64,000 nucleotides of DNA, from NCBI RefSeq assembly GCF_000421345.1, contig NZ_ATWV01000001.1, positions 1-64,000 of the forward strand. Direction: 5' to 3'. Made by a program: the position numbers and the translations under genes. The stretch is from Treponema bryantii NK4A124 (GTDB taxonomy: Bacteria > Spirochaetota > Spirochaetia > Treponematales > Treponemataceae). Of the stretch, positions 1 through 7,577 are shown piece after piece; within the stretch, counting starts at the first letter, position 1, and each line of letters begins with the position of its first letter. The notes under the pieces are model-generated. The model was given only the letters and a program-made list of their open reading frames with translations. It had not been told where the DNA came from and searched no databases.

Positions 1-288
1 CCAGGCACCTACAGTTCCATGTTCAGCTATTCCAAATTTTATTGCTGTCTCTCTGTCAGATAGACTATATTCTTGTTGATAGTTTAATACTTTTAGCTTG
101 AATTCTGAACTAAAAACTGTAGTTTTTGATTTTTTATTAATGAATCCGTTCGTGTTGTATTTCTTTACCCATAATTTTATCAAACTGATATTAATTTCTA
201 AATCTCTTGATAATTGCCTTACAGGTATTTCTTCTTCAAGATGTTTTTTTATAACTGACATCTTAAAAGCTTCTGTGTATTTGGACAT
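1..288 (-). CDS. IS3-family (IS150-type) transposase OrfA, partial
   Basis: The minus strand gives 96 open codons that run off the left edge. The protein starts MSKYTEAFKMSVIKKHLEEE and continues with a classic helix-turn-helix (VRQLSRDLEINISLIKLWVKKY), then a second HTH-like unit (EYSLSDRETAIKFGI) ending GTVGAW. This two-HTH layout is typical of OrfA of IS150-like IS3 elements, which binds the terminal inverted repeat and is normally joined to the DDE-domain OrfB by a -1 frameshift; OrfB would lie outside the window. The start codon is 54 bases inside the proposed IS end. The frame is open and undamaged as far as it can be seen. Confidence 0.88.
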   Translation of the reverse strand, partial: MSKYTEAFKMSVIKKHLEEEIPVRQLSRDLEINISLIKLWVKKYNTNGFINKKSKTTVFSSEFKLKVLNYQQEYSLSDRETAIKFGIAEHGTVGAW

Positions 289-342
289 AAAAAATGCACC
301 TCCAAAATTAAACTTTATGTCTAACTTTTGGGGTGCACTTCA
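1..342 (-). mobile_element. End of an IS150-like IS3-family insertion sequence
   Basis: The 5' end of the element on the minus strand reads TGAAGTGCACCCCAAAAG, close to IS150-group ends, which start TG and carry a GCACCC block. It lies just upstream of orfA. The element continues past the left edge, so the other inverted repeat and the target duplication cannot be checked. The boundary at about 342 falls inside the reading frame of the next gene, whose last residues are encoded by IS sequence. Confidence 0.8.
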
Positions 343-1000
343 ACTGTGGGTGGCTTTCAAGAGTCTGAAGCCACTTGATTTTACAAAGCCCTTTATAAAT
401 AAAAAGCCCAAGCGTTACACAGATTCCCTTATCTAGAAGATTTACAGGAATACGGGGAATAAAAGCCGAAAGAAAAACCGGAATATCAAAACGCAAAAGA
501 TAAAGGTAAAAAGTTCTCACCTGGGCAGTTTCACGGTATTCAACTAAGGCTCGCAAAATTGTAAAAATAATAGCCCCTTCTATGCTTATTATGATTGCTA
601 TGATTATCAGAAGCAGAAGAACATCAAAGAAATCTAATTTAGTCTGCTTTATATTTCTTTTTCTAAGATAAAGACAAATAACTAAAACTACTGTAAGACT
701 ACAGATTGACCAGGTTAAATCTGACGGCGGATTTGAATGTACAAACATTGAAAAAAGATGAAATAAAAAAGCCGCAATAAGGCCGCTGACAGCTCCAAAC
801 AAAGAAGCAGTTACCGTAAAGACTGTATCCATAAAAAGTGGAATCGGATAATAATCCTGAATGCTGCACAGGGCAAGGTTCAGCAGGGCACAAACTAGGC
901 CAATTATGATTTGAAAAAGAAGAGGATATTTTATAATTTGATTTAACTGTATTTTTTCACCGCGAAAATTTTGAGACAAAGGGCTAAAATCATTTTTCAT
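308..1000 (-). CDS. Membrane protein, ECF S-component-like, 3' end replaced by IS
   Basis: A 230-aa polytopic membrane protein with about five hydrophobic segments. The stretch FMDTVFTVTASLFGAVSGLIAA resembles the MDT(I/V)FT..A..FGG segment of ECF-transporter substrate-binding (S) components and related spirochaete membrane proteins; this is a weak family call and the substrate is unknown. The start has no clear Shine-Dalgarno sequence. The last roughly 11 residues (LKCTPKVRHKV) are read from the inverted repeat of the IS, so the native C-terminus is lost or altered. The original stop codon should be found beyond the IS. Whether the altered protein still works is unknown. Confidence 0.55.
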   Translation of the reverse strand: MKNDFSPLSQNFRGEKIQLNQIIKYPLLFQIIIGLVCALLNLALCSIQDYYPIPLFMDTVFTVTASLFGAVSGLIAAFLFHLFSMFVHSNPPSDLTWSICSLTVVLVICLYLRKRNIKQTKLDFFDVLLLLIIIAIIISIEGAIIFTILRALVEYRETAQVRTFYLYLLRFDIPVFLSAFIPRIPVNLLDKGICVTLGLFIYKGLCKIKWLQTLESHPQLKCTPKVRHKV

Positions 1001-1040
1001 CGTAAAATGATTTTAGCACATCGAAGCCTTTTATACAATT

Positions 1041-2726
1041 TTAATCAAATGATATTCCTGCCACAAGTCTTACCAGAAGGTTAGAGCTTTTTACTGTAAA
1101 GTCCGGTTCATAAGAATAAGCATCGAAATAAGTGAATGTATTACTTGTAGTTCTGTAGGCAATTTCAATTCCCGGGCGCAAATAATTGATTCCAAAATCA
1201 AATACTGCTTCAACCCCTGCTTCCCAATAAAACTGTCTCACCTTTGGCTCATCAAAACCAAGTTTAATGCCGGCACCTGCTTTTGGAGAAATACAGAACA
1301 TATTAAAATTTAATGGAAGCTTTATAACTCCGCCAACACCAAATGCATTAGCGTCTACATTTCCAAAAGATATACGCTGATATTCTACTTGAGCACCAAA
1401 CATTCCCAAAGCACCCGGGAAAACTGATAAAGCAAGATTAAATCCAGCCTTTGAATCAATTGGCTTTCCATCAACCTCAGCCTCTAATGGAATAATTGCG
1501 CCGGCACCTACAGCAAGTAAATAAGGACTTTCAAAACCTTCCCAGCTGATTTCGGGAATTCCTTTGGAAGAATTCTTTTTTGACTTTGAAGATGATTTTG
1601 ATTTACTTTTGTTTTTATCTTTTTTTGAATCTGAAGTAGAAGCAATTCTATAAAGGCCATGCTCTTTCTGCCAGATTATTTTTGAAAGATTTTCATCTGT
1701 TGAATCTTCTCCAGAAAAATCGTTAAAAAGATTATAGGCAACTGCATATCTCAAGCCTTCAATAGGATTATATGCAAACTCTGTTAATACACGGTCACGA
1801 ACCTTTGTTGGAGCATGGCGAAGAATATCATCAAAATAATCCTCTCCCTCTTCTGAAGCATAACTATAAGAAACAAATTTTACGATTGAAGTATAATCAT
1901 TTGAAGAATCACTTAATGCGGCCTTTAGTTTTGCCTCTCTTTCTGCTTTTAATTCGTTATCATCAAGAGCTTTGTTTGAATTGTCAATGAGCCTTGTAAT
2001 TAATGCAGCAGGAATTGCAAAATTAGTAGATTCACGGCCTACAGCCTTCCAGGTATTGATACCGGCTACAGCATAACCGCCATTTGCCGCCTTTGACTCT
2101 ATAAGCAAAGGCCCACCAGAGTTTCCTGCATCAACCTGAGCTGAATGCTGAATTACTGTAGAAATTGAAGGATCTATCATATCCTTTATACGTGCACTGG
2201 CATTTGTAATACTTCCCTTTCCAAACTGCCATACAGGGTCCCCACCGAGTCCCGGGAAGCCTGCAGAAACAACATCCTGACCATCAGTTAGAGTGCCGGC
2301 ATAAAGGGAAAGACCATTTTTAAAAGGCTTTGCATCTCCCTCAAAAGAAAGAACTGCTAGGTCAATATCATCATCTGTTATAAGTACTTTAAGTCCTTCG
2401 TACTTAGTAAGGCTGCCATCTGCATTTTCAAACTCTACAGATGCAGAAGCAGCCTGACTGACAACATGTCTGTTTGTAACGATATAGTTTTTTCCATCCT
2501 TATCAACATAAAGAAAACCTGAACCAAAGCCTCCTTTAAGATAGCTGTCTACATATTCAGAGTAAGTAGAATAACCGCGTTTTTTAAGTGAATCTCGCAA
2601 TTCTTCTAGAAATTCTATATGAGAAGGATAGTATTGTTCGCGCACTACGCACACATAATTTTTAACCTGGGCACTTAAAAGAGCAGCCCAACAAAAAGCC
2701 AGAACGGCTACAAACAGTTTCTTCAT
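1041..2726 (-). CDS. Secreted trypsin-like serine protease with C-terminal barrel-like domain
   Basis: A 561-aa exported protein. The ATG chosen follows GGAAGCTGATA and begins a signal peptide (MKKLFVAVLAFCWAALLSAQ); the frame stays open 42 codons further upstream, but that part overlaps the preceding gene. A chymotrypsin/HtrA-type domain follows with the triad His87 (TNRHVV), Asp122 (DDIDLAVL) and Ser203 (GNSGGPLL). There is no visible PDZ domain. A Ser/Lys-rich linker (about 370-395) leads to about 160 residues of alternating beta-strand pattern ending SFD, which looks like an outer-membrane barrel or a related spirochaete surface domain. Inferred role: envelope or surface proteolysis. Three genes on this strand (4061 to 1041) form a probable operon of exported proteins. 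Confidence 0.75.
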   Translation of the reverse strand: MKKLFVAVLAFCWAALLSAQVKNYVCVVREQYYPSHIEFLEELRDSLKKRGYSTYSEYVDSYLKGGFGSGFLYVDKDGKNYIVTNRHVVSQAASASVEFENADGSLTKYEGLKVLITDDDIDLAVLSFEGDAKPFKNGLSLYAGTLTDGQDVVSAGFPGLGGDPVWQFGKGSITNASARIKDMIDPSISTVIQHSAQVDAGNSGGPLLIESKAANGGYAVAGINTWKAVGRESTNFAIPAALITRLIDNSNKALDDNELKAEREAKLKAALSDSSNDYTSIVKFVSYSYASEEGEDYFDDILRHAPTKVRDRVLTEFAYNPIEGLRYAVAYNLFNDFSGEDSTDENLSKIIWQKEHGLYRIASTSDSKKDKNKSKSKSSSKSKKNSSKGIPEISWEGFESPYLLAVGAGAIIPLEAEVDGKPIDSKAGFNLALSVFPGALGMFGAQVEYQRISFGNVDANAFGVGGVIKLPLNFNMFCISPKAGAGIKLGFDEPKVRQFYWEAGVEAVFDFGINYLRPGIEIAYRTTSNTFTYFDAYSYEPDFTVKSSNLLVRLVAGISFD

Positions 2727-2754
2727 TATCAGCTTCCTTTTTTTACTATTAAAT

Positions 2755-3483
2755 TTATTCAACCTCATCGATTGTTGGAAGATCTTTAAATAATTTATAC
2801 CATTTCTTAAAATCAGTTGTCGGTGACTCATATGCAAACTGAACTTTTTCAATTTCTTTTGCAGATAATCTTTCCGGATTAGCGCGACTAAGCTGATATT
2901 CCTTTTTTGTTACACTATTTAAGGCTAACTGAGCTGCTTCAAATTCATCAGTTACAGAAGCTGTAAGTTCAAAGGCAAAGCCCTTTGCATTAAAAGTATA
3001 ATCTCCAATATAAAGGAATTTTTCATCTTCAGGAACAGTGATTTTTAAATTTAATGGAAGAAGAACCGGCAGCAGATAAGAAGCACCAATAAATACGGTA
3101 GCAGAATTCAAATAAACAGTTCTTTCTTTTCCAAGTTCATATTTTACGAAGAAATAACCACCGTTTACGCCCCAGGCCTGTTCTTCAAATTTTAAGATAT
3201 CTTTAGCCTTATCATTACCTTTTAGCCATACACTTTCACCTTCTTCAACAACCTTTGAATATGCTGATGCAAAAGGCATTACATAAATATCCTGATAATT
3301 ACGAAGATCTTCAGAAAGACCTACGGCACCCATAAGCCAATCTCTATCCATATCAGTTTTAAAAGTAATACGACCTACAAGTGTTACTTCGTTCTTTTTA
3401 GGTTCTTCAATAAACTTTGGTTTTGCAAATGCAAGGTTTGCTGCAAATAATATAATTGTAAATATGATTATTCTGTTTTTCAT
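2755..3483 (-). CDS. Exported protein of unknown function
   Basis: A 242-aa protein with a clear signal peptide (MKNRIIIFTIILFAANLAFA). The ATG lies 7 bases after GGAG and overlaps the upstream stop codon in an ATGA arrangement, so the two genes are probably translationally coupled. The mature part is rich in beta-strand-like alternation (VTLVGRITFKT, VYLNSATVFIGASY) with no catalytic motif that I recognise. The first strands resemble a carbohydrate- or lipid-binding beta sandwich, but that is only an impression. It sits between another exported protein and the protease and may act with them in the envelope. Confidence 0.65.
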   Translation of the reverse strand: MKNRIIIFTIILFAANLAFAKPKFIEEPKKNEVTLVGRITFKTDMDRDWLMGAVGLSEDLRNYQDIYVMPFASAYSKVVEEGESVWLKGNDKAKDILKFEEQAWGVNGGYFFVKYELGKERTVYLNSATVFIGASYLLPVLLPLNLKITVPEDEKFLYIGDYTFNAKGFAFELTASVTDEFEAAQLALNSVTKKEYQLSRANPERLSAKEIEKVQFAYESPTTDFKKWYKLFKDLPTIDEVE

Positions 3484-4061
3484 TTTGACCACTCCTCAAC
3501 ATGTTCATTAATAAGAGGTTCCCAGGCAGTTCCCGCATAAAGCTTTGCCGTTTTCTTAAGACGGGAAAGAATAAAGTTTCGAGCAATCTTACTCTTTTTA
3601 TAATCTTCTAAAGTTGCATTTTGAGATTTTTCATCATTTTCAATTGCAAAGAACTGAAGATAAAGTCCCGGCTTTGTAGGAACTGTTATACGGCTTCCGC
3701 TGTAAAAAGTGCTTTTACTGTAATTTAAATATGGAAGTGGTAATGAACTCACAATACTTGGTGTTCCAAGCCAGTTTGTATTGCCTGCCACATCTTTTAC
3801 AAAAATAAGATAATTTGAACCAGGCTCCATTGGAGTAGTACATCCTTCAGACTGTTTTAAGCTGATTACATTCTGAGCGTATTCAGGATTCATCTGATAC
3901 ATGTCAAAATCATTTTGCTGAAAGAATATCATTACAACAGAATTTTCTGGAGTAAACTTTTCACTTAGTGCTGCATAGTCTACCTTTGGTGCAGCTGCAA
4001 AAAGAGTGAAACTTATTGCAAATACAAATGGCAATGCAATAAACTTTTTTAGGGATTTCAT
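3480..4061 (-). CDS. Exported protein of unknown function
   Basis: A 193-aa protein with signal peptide MKSLKKFIALPFVFAISFTL followed by FAAAP. It is the first gene of the three-gene operon that ends with the serine protease. The start follows a purine-rich GAAGAGGAG-type site. No lipobox cysteine is present. The mature protein has the look of a small beta-rich periplasmic domain (SVVMIFFQQNDFDMYQ; GLYLQFFAIENDE) and ends in a Lys/Glu-rich helix. I do not recognise the family. The gene diverges from the next exported-protein gene across 137 AT-rich bases, which must hold both promoters. Confidence 0.65.
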   Translation of the reverse strand: MKSLKKFIALPFVFAISFTLFAAAPKVDYAALSEKFTPENSVVMIFFQQNDFDMYQMNPEYAQNVISLKQSEGCTTPMEPGSNYLIFVKDVAGNTNWLGTPSIVSSLPLPYLNYSKSTFYSGSRITVPTKPGLYLQFFAIENDEKSQNATLEDYKKSKIARNFILSRLKKTAKLYAGTAWEPLINEHVEEWSK

Positions 4062-4198
4062 TTTTTATCTCCTCTTCTTTAAGATTATTAAAGTATAGAA
4101 GAAAAAGATTATATTATCAAATAATAATATTTTATATTTCTTTCCCCCATAAATATTCTGTGTTATACTTTTATAATCAATTTTTTTAGGAGAGCCAA

Positions 4199-5125
4199 AT
4201 GAAAAAACTTTTAGTTTTAATTACTTTATTAGGTCTGACATTTTCTCTTTTTGCACAGGAAGCAAAAGCAACAGGATTAACAGACAAAGATGTTGATGCA
4301 TTCTGCAAAAATTACGAAAGTATTTATGTAGAAATGGATAAGCTTGGAATTGATATGCAGGATCCCAACAGCGTAATGCAGGCAGAAGCCGCAGATTCGC
4401 AGGCATCAAAAATCTTAAACAAACAGGGAATTTCTGGCAAGAATTCTTTTGAAAAAGTTAAAGTTATCTGTTACGGATATGCAGTTGAATATTATGATTC
4501 AACTTTTGCAAGTGATCCGCAGACAGCCTTACTTTTAAAGAAACTTGGAAGAGATCCAATGGCAGAAATCCGCAGCAAGGTAGCAGAAGAGGATCAGGCT
4601 GTTATAAAAAATCATATGACTGAACTTACTGCAGTATTCACAGATGCTTCTTCAAATTTCAGTCAGGATGATATTGATAACTATACAAGCAATTCTGAAC
4701 AGGCTGATTATGCAAGACTTGCCGCAGCCTTCCTTAGTGCAAATGCAAATCAGAATGCTAGTGCTGAAGAACCTTCAAAATATGATACAAAAAAGAAGTT
4801 CACTGTTAAAAGATATGCAAAACAGGTCTGGATTCTTGTTGATCCTTCTGAAATCACTTTTGAAAATTCTGCCGAAGCAGAAGAATACGCCGCCAATTAT
4901 CAGGGTGTTGCCGGAAAGTGGGAAATGTGCACAAGTTACGGTTACCTTGGTATGAACAATGATAAAAAGCCTTTCTATGTATGGACAAACGGCGGTATTG
5001 CATATTATTCAAAATTCCCTGTTGATGAAGATACTGGAAAGCCGGACAAGTTTATTCCGGATAAAAAAGTAAAACCTGATATTGCAAAGCAGGCTTACCT
5101 TCAGATGGTAAGAGTTGGAAACTAA
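4199..5125 (+). CDS. Exported protein of unknown function
   Basis: A 308-aa protein with a signal peptide (MKKLLVLITLLGLTFSLFAQ) and a good ribosome-binding site (AGGAGAGCCAA before ATG). A TATAAT hexamer lies about 22 bases upstream, but no convincing -35 hexamer accompanies it. The first half is mainly helical (VDAFCKNYESIYVEMDKLGI), and the C-terminal third carries WILVDPSEITFENSAEAEEY and a Gly/Tyr-rich segment. No known motif is visible. It is transcribed alone, and a hairpin follows the stop codon. Confidence 0.65.
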   Translation: MKKLLVLITLLGLTFSLFAQEAKATGLTDKDVDAFCKNYESIYVEMDKLGIDMQDPNSVMQAEAADSQASKILNKQGISGKNSFEKVKVICYGYAVEYYDSTFASDPQTALLLKKLGRDPMAEIRSKVAEEDQAVIKNHMTELTAVFTDASSNFSQDDIDNYTSNSEQADYARLAAAFLSANANQNASAEEPSKYDTKKKFTVKRYAKQVWILVDPSEITFENSAEAEEYAANYQGVAGKWEMCTSYGYLGMNNDKKPFYVWTNGGIAYYSKFPVDEDTGKPDKFIPDKKVKPDIAKQAYLQMVRVGN

Positions 5126-5131
5126 AAAAAG

Positions 5132-5163
5132 AAATCCCCTGAACGCCAACGACGCCAGGGGAA
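5132..5163 (-). terminator. Terminator of the flgF-flgG-flgJ operon
   Basis: Read on the minus strand, CCCCTG ... CAGGGG forms a stem followed by ATTTCTTTTTTT, a Rho-independent terminator downstream of flgJ. The opposite strand is not followed by a T-run, so it should work mainly for the minus strand. Confidence 0.65.
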
Positions 5164-5205
5164 TAGATGTAAACAAATATCAGAGAGGCTCTGTTATTTT
5201 CCGAG

Positions 5206-5718
5206 TTATACCAGACTCAAATAAATCTGGTCTGCGAGGCCGAAGCCTGCATTTTTTGTCATTGCAGTTGAATACTCATCATAAAGCATATCTTCGTAAG
5301 TCTGACGTGCGAAGTCTGTATCTCCACTGCGATGAACTGTTTTTCTCATTTCTGAGAGCATCTGCTTTACAAAATAATTTTCCAGCTCCATAGATTTCTG
5401 ATAGAGCTCAGAAGTTTTGTCAATTGTTTTTGGCTGAACGTGGATGTTTGCCTGATTTGCGGCGGCACCAGTCGGACGGGCAGCCTTGTCTGCATCTGTT
5501 GTGAAAGTACCGGCAAAGCCAGTTGTATATTCACCGTTGAGACGGCCGCTTTCTGCAATCTGGTCTGAAGAAATTGTTCCGCGGCCTTCATTCTGAGACT
5601 GAAATCGCTCGAGGAGTTCTGCAAACTTTGCCTTATCTGCGTTTGTACGTGCAGACTGCAATGCTCCCTGACCACCAGTAATTCCGCTATATGTATTTGA
5701 TATTAATCCAACGTTCAT
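5206..5718 (-). CDS. flgJ: Flagellar rod-binding protein FlgJ (N-terminal domain type)
   Basis: A 170-aa protein matching the rod-binding domain of FlgJ: SELYQKSMELENYFVKQMLSEMRKTV followed by a short FARQTYEDMLYDEYSTAMTK segment and a C-terminal GFGLADQIYLSL. There is no muramidase domain, as usual in spirochaetes, so a separate enzyme must open the peptidoglycan for rod assembly. The ATG after AGGTGGGAAAA is preferred to a GTG three codons upstream. It is the last gene of flgF-flgG-flgJ, the same order as in other treponemes. A composite palindromic repeat fills the gap to flgG. Confidence 0.88.
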   Translation of the reverse strand: MNVGLISNTYSGITGGQGALQSARTNADKAKFAELLERFQSQNEGRGTISSDQIAESGRLNGEYTTGFAGTFTTDADKAARPTGAAANQANIHVQPKTIDKTSELYQKSMELENYFVKQMLSEMRKTVHRSGDTDFARQTYEDMLYDEYSTAMTKNAGFGLADQIYLSLV

Positions 5719-5731
5719 TTTTCCCACCTGC

Positions 5732-5803
5732 TAGATTGTCGGGTCAAGCCCGACAATGACACTTACAATTTTTGTCATTCCCGGGCTTGACCCGGGAATC
5801 TAT
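5732..5803. repeat. Composite palindromic repeat (GTCATTCCCGGG/ATTGTCGGG family)
   Basis: Two hairpins face each other: ATTGTCGGG-TCAAG-CCCGACAAT (5735-5757) and ATTCCCGGG-CTTGA-CCCGGGAAT (5777-5799), each flanked inside by GTCA/TGAC and outside by CTA/TAG-like bases. The same unit recurs at 11666, 25351, 27571 and 28057. It lies between flgG and flgJ, directly beside the flgG stop codon. Confidence 0.85.
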
Positions 5804-5804
5804 T

Positions 5805-6599
5805 CTATCGCTTCAAGTTTACCGCAGTACTCAGCATTGTGTCCGAAGTCTGAATTGCCTTTGAGTTAAACTCATACGCTCTCTGCGCAACAATCATCTG
5901 AACCATTTCGTTCACAACCGAAACGTTCGACATTTCGAGGAACTTGTGGCGAACATCACCAAAGCCTTCATAGCCCGGGCGGCCGGCAATTGCTTCACCA
6001 CTTGCGGCTGTTACCTTAAAGAGGTTGTCGCCTTCTGCCTGAAGACCTACAGCATTAGGGAATCTGTAAAGCTCAAGCTGACCAACTTCAACAGGATCAT
6101 TTTCACCGTTGATTTTTACGCTTACAAGACCTGTCTGAGTAACGTTCAAAGTAGAAACATCATAGCCTTCCGGCAGGATAATTTCAGGGATTACACGAAG
6201 TCCGTTATTTGTAACTAACTGACCTGCAGAATCAACCTTAAAAGAACCGTCTCGGGTGTAAGCATAGCTTCCGTCGTATTTCTGAACGCGGAAGAAACCT
6301 TCACCTACGATAGCAACGTCTGTATCAACACCAGTGTTCTGCAAAGAGCCCTGGTTCATAATGCGCTGTGTAGCTCCAACCTTAACACCGGTTCCCTGCT
6401 GAATGCCAACAGGTGTTACAGTGTCTTCTGTTGCTGGAGTTCCTGCAAGCTTAAGGTTCTGATAAACCAGGTCCTCAAACTCAACACGCTGCTGCTTGTA
6501 GCCGGTTGTATTTACATTCGAAAGGTTGTTCGAAATTGCATCTATATTTGCCTGCTGACCGTTCATTCCGGTAGCTGCTGTCCATAAAGACCTTACCAT
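5805..6599 (-). CDS. flgG: Flagellar distal rod protein FlgG
   Basis: A 264-aa rod protein. The N-terminus MVRSLWTAATGMNGQQANID with ISNNLSNVNTTGYKQQRVEF is the signature of flagellar rod/hook proteins. YQNLK and the insert before GIQQGTGVKVGATQRIMNQG identify the FlgG subtype. The C-terminus (SNVSVVNEMVQMIVAQRAYEFNSKAIQTSD) is the conserved heptad helix that packs against the N-terminal helix. It builds the distal rod of the periplasmic flagellum. It starts 13 bases after flgF and is probably cotranscribed with it. Confidence 0.93.
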   Translation of the reverse strand: MVRSLWTAATGMNGQQANIDAISNNLSNVNTTGYKQQRVEFEDLVYQNLKLAGTPATEDTVTPVGIQQGTGVKVGATQRIMNQGSLQNTGVDTDVAIVGEGFFRVQKYDGSYAYTRDGSFKVDSAGQLVTNNGLRVIPEIILPEGYDVSTLNVTQTGLVSVKINGENDPVEVGQLELYRFPNAVGLQAEGDNLFKVTAASGEAIAGRPGYEGFGDVRHKFLEMSNVSVVNEMVQMIVAQRAYEFNSKAIQTSDTMLSTAVNLKR

Positions 6600-6612
6600 T
6601 TACTTACTCCTC

Positions 6613-7410
6613 CTACTGAAGCACAGCCACTTTCTGCCAGAGTGTGCTCATCATAGAATCTTCAGACTGAATTGTTTTCTGATTTGCTTCGTAAGCGCGG
6701 TTTACTTCAATCATCTGAACCATCTCGTTTACAACATTTACATTGCTTGTTTCTGTGTAGCCCTGAAGGAAACGTGGACGCTCATTACCTTCTGCAATGT
6801 GAGCCGGGCCCGCAATGTCATTTGTTGCGTAAAAGCTTTCGCCCATCTTTTTCAGGTAGCGCTCATTATCAAAACGAACCACCTTAAAACGGTCAATTTC
6901 TTCGCCGTTGTCTTCGCGGGCAAGAATGCCGTCTTCATTTACCATGAACTTGTCATCTTCAACGTAAATGTAGCCCTTTTCTCCAAGAACAGGATATCCG
7001 TCCTTAGTTTCAAGAATGCCTTCCTTGCCAATAAAGAAGTTTCCGTTACGGGTATAGCGCTCGCCAAGCGGAGTGTCTATTACATAAAAGCCCTCGCCAC
7101 TGAGAGCTGTGTCTGTCTTTGTATTTGTGATTTTGAAAGAGCCCTGGCTGAAATCAATATAGTTTTCATTTGTTTCAACACCAAGACCAAGCTTACCGAT
7201 TACAGGTGCCGCATCAGCAGAACCTTCTGTAGTGTGATAAACGCCGTCAAGATTTGTACGGCGAAGCAGCAGTTCCGGAAAAGACTTGCTTGCAACTACA
7301 TCGCGTTTGTAGCCAGTCGTATCAACATTTGCAAGATTGTTTGCAATTGCATCAAGTCTGTTCTGCTGCGCATTCATACCGGAAGCTCCGGTATACCAGC
7401 CACGAATCAT
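6613..7410 (-). CDS. flgF: Flagellar proximal rod protein FlgF
   Basis: A 265-aa rod protein, first in the flgF-flgG-flgJ operon. It has the family N-terminus (MIRGWYTGASGMNAQQNRLD with IANNLANVDTTGYK) and C-terminus (SNVNVVNEMVQMIEVNRAYEANQKTIQSED), and a central FYVIDTPLGERYTRNGNF block. In spirochaetes this paralogue, immediately before flgG, is called flgF or a second flgG. The start follows GGAGG. Just upstream lies an inverted repeat TTTATTTA-CATC-TAAATAAA (7430-7449), which may be regulatory. Confidence 0.88.
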   Translation of the reverse strand: MIRGWYTGASGMNAQQNRLDAIANNLANVDTTGYKRDVVASKSFPELLLRRTNLDGVYHTTEGSADAAPVIGKLGLGVETNENYIDFSQGSFKITNTKTDTALSGEGFYVIDTPLGERYTRNGNFFIGKEGILETKDGYPVLGEKGYIYVEDDKFMVNEDGILAREDNGEEIDRFKVVRFDNERYLKKMGESFYATNDIAGPAHIAEGNERPRFLQGYTETSNVNVVNEMVQMIEVNRAYEANQKTIQSEDSMMSTLWQKVAVLQ

Positions 7411-7486
7411 ATTTTTTAACCTCCGAAGAATTTATTTACATCTAAATAAATCATCGGAGTTTGAAAAAAATAATTTAGAAAAAAAA

Positions 7487-7515
7487 TTGCCATAATTATT
7501 ATAGTATGTTATATT
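7487..7515 (+). promoter_or_regulatory. Sigma70-type promoter of the SpoIIE phosphatase gene
   Basis: TTGCCA-N17-TATATT, with a predicted start near 7522. It lies 63 bases before the ATG at 7578 in the divergent region shared with flgF. Confidence 0.6.
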
Positions 7516-7518
7516 AAT

Positions 7519-7554
7519 GATAGTAATTCTATCATATTAATCGTACTTCTATCA
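7519..7554. promoter_or_regulatory. Operator-like direct and inverted repeats over a predicted start site
   Basis: GTAATTCTATCA (7523-7534) and GTACTTCTATCA (7543-7554) match at 11 of 12 positions and start exactly 20 bases apart. The first also forms the dyad TGATAG-TAATT-CTATCA. The array covers about +1 to +33 of the promoter at 7487, where a repressor could bind. No repressor is identified. Confidence 0.5.
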
Positions 7555-7577
7555 CCCCTTTATTTTTAGAGGCAAAT

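Noticed and set aside
98-436. 112-codon plus-strand frame across the IS end
   Set aside because: It is antisense to orfA and to the IS boundary; the minus strand gives a clear HTH transposase.
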